From contig JAUSFL010000007.1 in assembly GCA_030649735.1 (NCBI GenBank), positions 1 through 32,114 on the forward strand: DNA of 32,114 nucleotides, given 5' to 3'. The position numbers and the translations under genes were made by a program. The notes under the pieces were generated by a model. The model saw nothing but the letters and a program-made list of their open reading frames with translations, ran no database searches and had not been told where the DNA came from. Positions 28,618 to 32,114 of the stretch are shown in pieces (positions within the stretch are counted from its first letter, which is position 1; every line of letters starts with the position of its first letter). This stretch comes from Candidatus Iainarchaeum sp. Lineage in GTDB: Archaea > Iainarchaeota > Iainarchaeia > Iainarchaeales > UBA10191.

Positions 28618-31600
28618 TTACAGGAATTCTTCAACTTCTTCAGTTTTTTTGTCAGAGCTTGCCTCAAAATCCAAAGCCGCCTTTTCCAATGAGACTTCAT
28701 GCCTGCTTTCAGCGCTCTTGCGTTCCCTTACCTTGAAAAAGACCGGAAAACCGACTGCCTCGCCCACAATCAATGCTTCTCCAACCCTCAGGCTTGTAAT
28801 CATGCGTTCGCTTGCAAAATCAATTCCTTCACTGCTCTCGCTCAAGTGCTTTATGTCGTAAGGGTTTGTAATGCGCAAAATCAAGTGGGTGTTGCATTGC
28901 GAAAGGGCAGTAGTGCTCAAGCGCTTTGGCCTTTGGGAAATCAGGCAAATGCTCGCGCCAAATTTCCTTCCCTCACGCGCTATTGTTTCAATGATCCCCT
29001 TGGCCATTGCCTGCTCGAACTTCACGCCTTCAGGCGCGAACTGGTGCGCTTCCTCAATCAAGGCCACAAATGGCGGGATTTTTTTCGCCCTGCGTTCATA
29101 AAACAATTTTCTCAAAAAATAGCTTGCCATTATTTGCTTTCTTTTGGTGTTTATTTCAGCGCTGAAGTCAATGATTGTCAAAAAGCCAGGCCTTATGACA
29201 TCATGCAGGGAGAAAGAGTCTGTCTCGTCAAACAAGTTCATTTCTGAAAGCTCAAAAAGCCAGCCTGAAAGAGACGCGGCTGTCTTTTTGCCTTCCTCAT
29301 TCTTCAATACTTCCTGCATTAAGGCAGTCAATGAATAAGGCCCAAGGCCTGCCTTCATTTCATCCTTTAATTTAGAGATTGCCTTTCCCAAATCGCGCTT
29401 TTGCGGAGCGCTCATTCCAGGCATTAATGCTGAAAAATCGCCCGCGGAAAGTTTTGGAACTCCAATCTTTATTGAATGCGATGGAATTAGGATTGTTTTT
29501 GAAGAATAGTCTTTCTTGCTCTTGTCAGTTTGAGGCTCTGCAAAACTGCTGTATTCCCCATGGGTGTCAAACATTACAGCAGCAATCCTTCCATTCTCTT
29601 TCTTCCTGTCCAAAAGCTCTTCCAAAAGCACTGAAGTAAAATAGCTGTTATGTACTAGAATTCCATTGGCTGTAAAGTTTGAGTTTTCAACTGACAAGTC
29701 ATAAACAAATTCGCTTGCTGGCTTAATTTTCTCTATTTTTACTATTTTATCAAAGAATGCGTTCAATTTTAATGCTTGCTTTAGCACTTGAGTTCTGGCT
29801 TTTGCTTGGATTAAATTTTCCTTGGACTTGTTGGCAAGAATTGCCAATTCTTCTGAAAGCTTTATGACTTTGGATTGTTCTGGCACTCCTGTGTTGTTTG
29901 AATGGTAATAAAGGAATTGCTTGAAGTTTCCTGTTTTGATGCAAAGCTCTTGCGTTTGATAATTCAAGATTTCGCAGAGTTTCTTTATTTTAGCTAGCGC
30001 AACATTTGCTTCAAATCCAGCCGCACTCTCAAACTTTTCGAAGTCCATTCCCTGTTTTTTCAGCACGTTTTTTGCAAGCGCAAATGCAGAGTATCTTGGG
30101 GCAGTAATTTTCCTGACAACTCTTCTTGCAGTAGTGCTTGAGATTCCACTATTTTGCGCAATTTGCCCAAACTCAAGCCCTTTGTTAAAGTACGCGTCTT
30201 CGATTATTTCCAACGCTTCTGCTTCGCTGGCTTTTGGGATGTTTTCATAAAGCCGTAATGCTTCGTTTGAGGCTGTTTCAACTTCCACTATTCTTTTTTC
30301 GAAGCAGTTTACTAGGGTTGCGAGGCTTTGCCTGCTTGGATTGTCTTTCCGATTAAGGTAGTTGAATATTCCTGTTGATTCTTTTGACGGAGCAGGCATT
30401 CTTAAAAGTTTCAGCAATTCTTTGAAGTGCTCGCGCAAGTTAGGCACTACATCAATGTTTGTGTTACTTTTTACATTCTGCCATTTTTCAAGCGCTTTTT
30501 TCTTGTAGCCTATTTTCAAATCCAAAGCACTAAGTTTTTTCAACTCTTCAGAGCCAGGAATAATTAACTTTTGATATTCTTTTTCGCCAAGTTTTTTGGT
30601 TTTCTTGATTGAAATGCAGCCCATTTTGCTGATTATTTCAGCAATTCCTTCAGAAAGCCTTTTGCTTGCCAAGGTTATCTCAATTTCTGACTTTTTTGAG
30701 TTGACAAATCCGTCGCAGTCAATGAATGCGGCAAGGAAAGCCAGCAATATTTCTTTTTTGCTTGCCGTGATTTCTTTAGGGATGAATTTTGTCCAGCTTG
30801 ATTTTGTAAACCCAAATTCTGCAAGGCATTTTCCCAAAAGCTTGTTGTCAAAAACAAACTCGCCACCTCTTTTTGTTGTTTTGCATTCAATTCCGAATTT
30901 TTTGCCGATTATTCTTGAGAATTCTTTCCTGATTTCTGGGTTTTCATTGGTGAATGTCATTCTAGGGTATTTTATTGTGTTATGACCTTCTGCAAGCAAG
31001 TATGCAAAAAGCCTTGCAAGGTCTTCATCAACAGCATGCTTTAGTCTGACTTTTGCCTTTGAAAACTTTGATTTTGCAAATTCACCATTTATTTCAACAT
31101 TGGGAAATTCCCCGGCTGCTTTTGTGAAATCTATTAGCTGTTCTTTGCCGTTCCATTCAATCCTTGGGGAAAAAAGGTAGTTTTCGGTTGACAATTGCCC
31201 TGCGTTTATCCACTCTATTTTCCCATTGAATATTGGCACCGGGTGTTCTGGAGTCAATTCAATTACTTTTCCAGTCCTTGTTGTGATTTTAATTAACTCT
31301 TCCGGCGCTTTTCTCCTAGCATACCCTAAAATTTTGCCTGGCTTTATTTTTCCATCAAAATCATCAAGCGCGTAAATCCTTTGATTCAAGTCTTCTTGCC
31401 AGAATTCACAATTGCCGTCAATTTTCTTGTTTTTTTCCAGTATAGGATCAACGATTTCTGAAATTGCCTTTTGCTCTTGGCCTTCAATCCAGATTTTAGT
31501 GTTTCCGTTCAGGCATTTTCCAGAACCGCTTTGAGCCAGAATGCAAAGGTGCTTTTGCAGCAAGCGCGTCAAATTCAATTTTACTTTCAAATCGTGGAAT

Positions 31601-32025
31601 TCAAGCTCTCCCAATTCCATTCCATTGTTTTCGTCAAAATGCAATATTTTCTTCAAGGTTTCGCTTGATGCAACGCGCACTTTAGTTCCTGGGCCTGCAG
31701 GGAATGAAGGCCTTTTGATTTTGCCTTCTTTGGAAATTACTCCAAGCGGGCGGGTTTTTGCAAGCAAGTATTCCCACTCGTGCACTGGAAACTGTTCAAA
31801 GAGCGCGCGGCCATTGCTTTCAAACTCTTTGACGCTTTCAGCGCGCTCGAAATAACGATTGGTCTTTTGCAAGTCGTTAATCATGCAGACCATTTTGCCT
31901 TCAGAATAGTCCAATTCAATGAATTGTCCCCTGTGCACCTTGTTTTCGGCGCTAACTACAAAGTCGACGCTTGAAGGGCTTGGGCCTTCCATTGTTGAAA
32001 CAACAGTTCCTACTTCTTTTTCCAT
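28618..32025 (-). CDS. herA: HerA DNA translocase/helicase interrupted by an intein
   Basis: Hexameric FtsK/HerA-type ATPase that, with NurA, Mre11 and Rad50, resects DNA ends. The reading frame is 1135 codons: a 512-residue HerA split by a 623-residue intein (residues 171-793). The N-terminal HAS-barrel (KEVGTVVSTMEGPSPSSVDF) leads to Walker A, LAQSGSGK ending at residue 170, which continues as SYFTSVLLEELL from residue 794. Spliced together they restore GSGKS. The C-terminal part has MFDTHGEYSSF, Walker B VALIEEAHQFAPEG, the arginine-finger-like ISQRPKRLS and HLILRITNPYD. The spliced length is normal for HerA. Unspliced protein could not bind ATP. The ATG at 32025 is 4 nt after the stop of another gene. 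Confidence 0.95.
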   Translation of the reverse strand: MEKEVGTVVSTMEGPSPSSVDFVVSAENKVHRGQFIELDYSEGKMVCMINDLQKTNRYFERAESVKEFESNGRALFEQFPVHEWEYLLAKTRPLGVISKEGKIKRPSFPAGPGTKVRVASSETLKKILHFDENNGMELGELEFHDLKVKLNLTRLLQKHLCILAQSGSGKCLNGNTKIWIEGQEQKAISEIVDPILEKNKKIDGNCEFWQEDLNQRIYALDDFDGKIKPGKILGYARRKAPEELIKITTRTGKVIELTPEHPVPIFNGKIEWINAGQLSTENYLFSPRIEWNGKEQLIDFTKAAGEFPNVEINGEFAKSKFSKAKVRLKHAVDEDLARLFAYLLAEGHNTIKYPRMTFTNENPEIRKEFSRIIGKKFGIECKTTKRGGEFVFDNKLLGKCLAEFGFTKSSWTKFIPKEITASKKEILLAFLAAFIDCDGFVNSKKSEIEITLASKRLSEGIAEIISKMGCISIKKTKKLGEKEYQKLIIPGSEELKKLSALDLKIGYKKKALEKWQNVKSNTNIDVVPNLREHFKELLKLLRMPAPSKESTGIFNYLNRKDNPSRQSLATLVNCFEKRIVEVETASNEALRLYENIPKASEAEALEIIEDAYFNKGLEFGQIAQNSGISSTTARRVVRKITAPRYSAFALAKNVLKKQGMDFEKFESAAGFEANVALAKIKKLCEILNYQTQELCIKTGNFKQFLYYHSNNTGVPEQSKVIKLSEELAILANKSKENLIQAKARTQVLKQALKLNAFFDKIVKIEKIKPASEFVYDLSVENSNFTANGILVHNSYFTSVLLEELLDRKKENGRIAAVMFDTHGEYSSFAEPQTDKSKKDYSSKTILIPSHSIKIGVPKLSAGDFSALMPGMSAPQKRDLGKAISKLKDEMKAGLGPYSLTALMQEVLKNEEGKKTAASLSGWLFELSEMNLFDETDSFSLHDVIRPGFLTIIDFSAEINTKRKQIMASYFLRKLFYERRAKKIPPFVALIEEAHQFAPEGVKFEQAMAKGIIETIAREGRKFGASICLISQRPKRLSTTALSQCNTHLILRITNPYDIKHLSESSEGIDFASERMITSLRVGEALIVGEAVGFPVFFKVRERKSAESRHEVSLEKAALDFEASSDKKTEEVEEFL
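29647..31515 (-). mobile_element. Intein in the HerA P-loop, with LAGLIDADG endonuclease and extra HTH region
   Basis: 623 residues between Gly-Ser-Gly-Lys and Ser. Splicing block A starts CLNGNTKIW (Cys 171). Block B is VIELTPEHPVPIF (T258, H261). The endonuclease helices are RLFAYLLAEGH (338-348) and FLAAFIDCDGF (430-440). Blocks F/G are EFVYDLSVENSNF and NGILVHN, with penultimate His 792 and Asn 793, followed by Ser 794. All splicing residues are present, so it should be active. Residues about 520-765, between endonuclease and block F, are extra. They hold two HTH-like stretches: TGIFNYLNRKDNPSRQSLAT (551-570) and FGQIAQNSGISSTTARRVVR (619-638). Confidence 0.95.
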
Positions 32026-32029
32026 AAAT

Positions 32030-32114
32030 TCACTTTAATTCAATATATTGAATTCCTTTCTCCTTAAGTTCTTTTTCAGAATACATTTGAAAAAGCCGGT
32101 CATGCACGTCTACT
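32030..32114 (-). CDS. C-terminal end of a gene upstream of herA (partial)
   Basis: The minus strand is open from the window edge to a TGA at 32032-32030 and reads VDVHDRLFQMYSEKELKEKG followed by IQYIELK. The lysine/glutamate-rich composition and the 4-nt gap to the herA ATG support a real coding end and a shared operon. In many archaea herA sits with mre11, rad50 and nurA, so Mre11 or NurA is possible, but 27 residues are too few to decide. Confidence 0.5.
   Translation of the reverse strand, partial: VDVHDRLFQMYSEKELKEKGIQYIELK

Noticed and set aside
28618..32025. Reading the HerA interruption as a frameshift or gene fusion
   Set aside because: The frame is continuous, and both boundaries carry exact intein residues that restore an uninterrupted P-loop.
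1..32114. CRISPR arrays, insertion sequences, rRNA genes, integrases
   Set aside because: I looked for regularly spaced direct repeats, transposase motifs, rRNA-like tracts and further tRNA T-loops and saw none beyond the features listed.

Overview
The window is chromosomal DNA from a small-genome archaeon. The evidence is archaeal information-processing genes (aPelota, ABCE1, Elp3, archaeal CCA-adding enzyme, aEF-1beta, RpoK, S17e, Rad50, HerA), class III (type IV pilin-like) signal peptides with a dedicated peptidase, an intron-bearing tRNA-Arg without encoded CCA, and TATA boxes about 25 nt before start codons (leaderless promoters). Gene content, short intergenic gaps and the moderately AT-rich, Lys/Glu/Phe-rich proteins suggest a DPANN-type lineage, perhaps Diapherotrites/Iainarchaeota. 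That placement is inference.

Layout. 1-2050: prepilin peptidase and two Q-type class III signal-peptide proteins. 2110-5273: a tight + strand run of a membrane-anchored OB-fold protein, a TctA-like membrane protein, a JAMM protease and archaeal phosphoglycerate mutase. 5324-6734: three overlapping pilin-like genes. 6731-9542 (-): a two-TM small protein, ABCE1 and a synthetase-only AsnB-like protein, divergent from Pelota (9605-10639). 10661-13409 (-): a winged-helix-like protein, Elp3 and a secreted protein. 13453-14672 (+): a phosphoesterase and a 2'-5' RNA ligase-like phosphodiesterase. 14658-16223 (-): a pilus secretion ATPase, divergent from the CCA-adding enzyme. 17753-20139: a degenerate HTH/LAGLIDADG protein followed by a cyclic-2,3-diphosphoglycerate-synthetase-like protein. 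20136-21419 (-): a RibL-like nucleotidyltransferase, intron-containing tRNA-Arg(TCG) and a free-standing LAGLIDADG endonuclease. 21563-24402 (+): a zinc-ribbon protein, aEF-1beta and Rad50. 24430-24883 (-): S17e and RpoK. 24976-26520 (-): a 514-residue protein I cannot identify. 26639-27353 (+): two small helical proteins. 27364-32025 (-): HerA interrupted by a 623-residue intein, a 43-residue membrane protein and an M20 peptidase; the last 27 codons of another gene lie upstream of herA.

Functional themes. Pelota and ABCE1 (ribosome rescue and recycling) fire from one near-symmetrical TATA region. Two loci carry pilus substrates and machinery (peptidase, five pilin-like proteins, ATPase), but no membrane platform gene is seen. 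Rad50 and HerA belong to one DNA end-resection system; Mre11 and NurA are not identified here. The most unusual layer is a set of homing-type elements: the HerA intein inside the Walker A motif, the endonuclease abutting tRNA-Arg, and the degenerate HTH/LAGLIDADG gene. The promoters of the last two, and of the unidentified 514-residue gene, share a conserved upstream box (CACGA[CG]NGGAAATCT) at fixed distance from a TTAAA TATA box and a leaderless start. I regard this as the best candidate for an undescribed regulatory circuit here.

No stretch over 300 bases lacks a gene once the small zinc-ribbon gene at 21563 is counted. The largest gaps are 21420-21562 and 26521-26638, both occupied by promoters.
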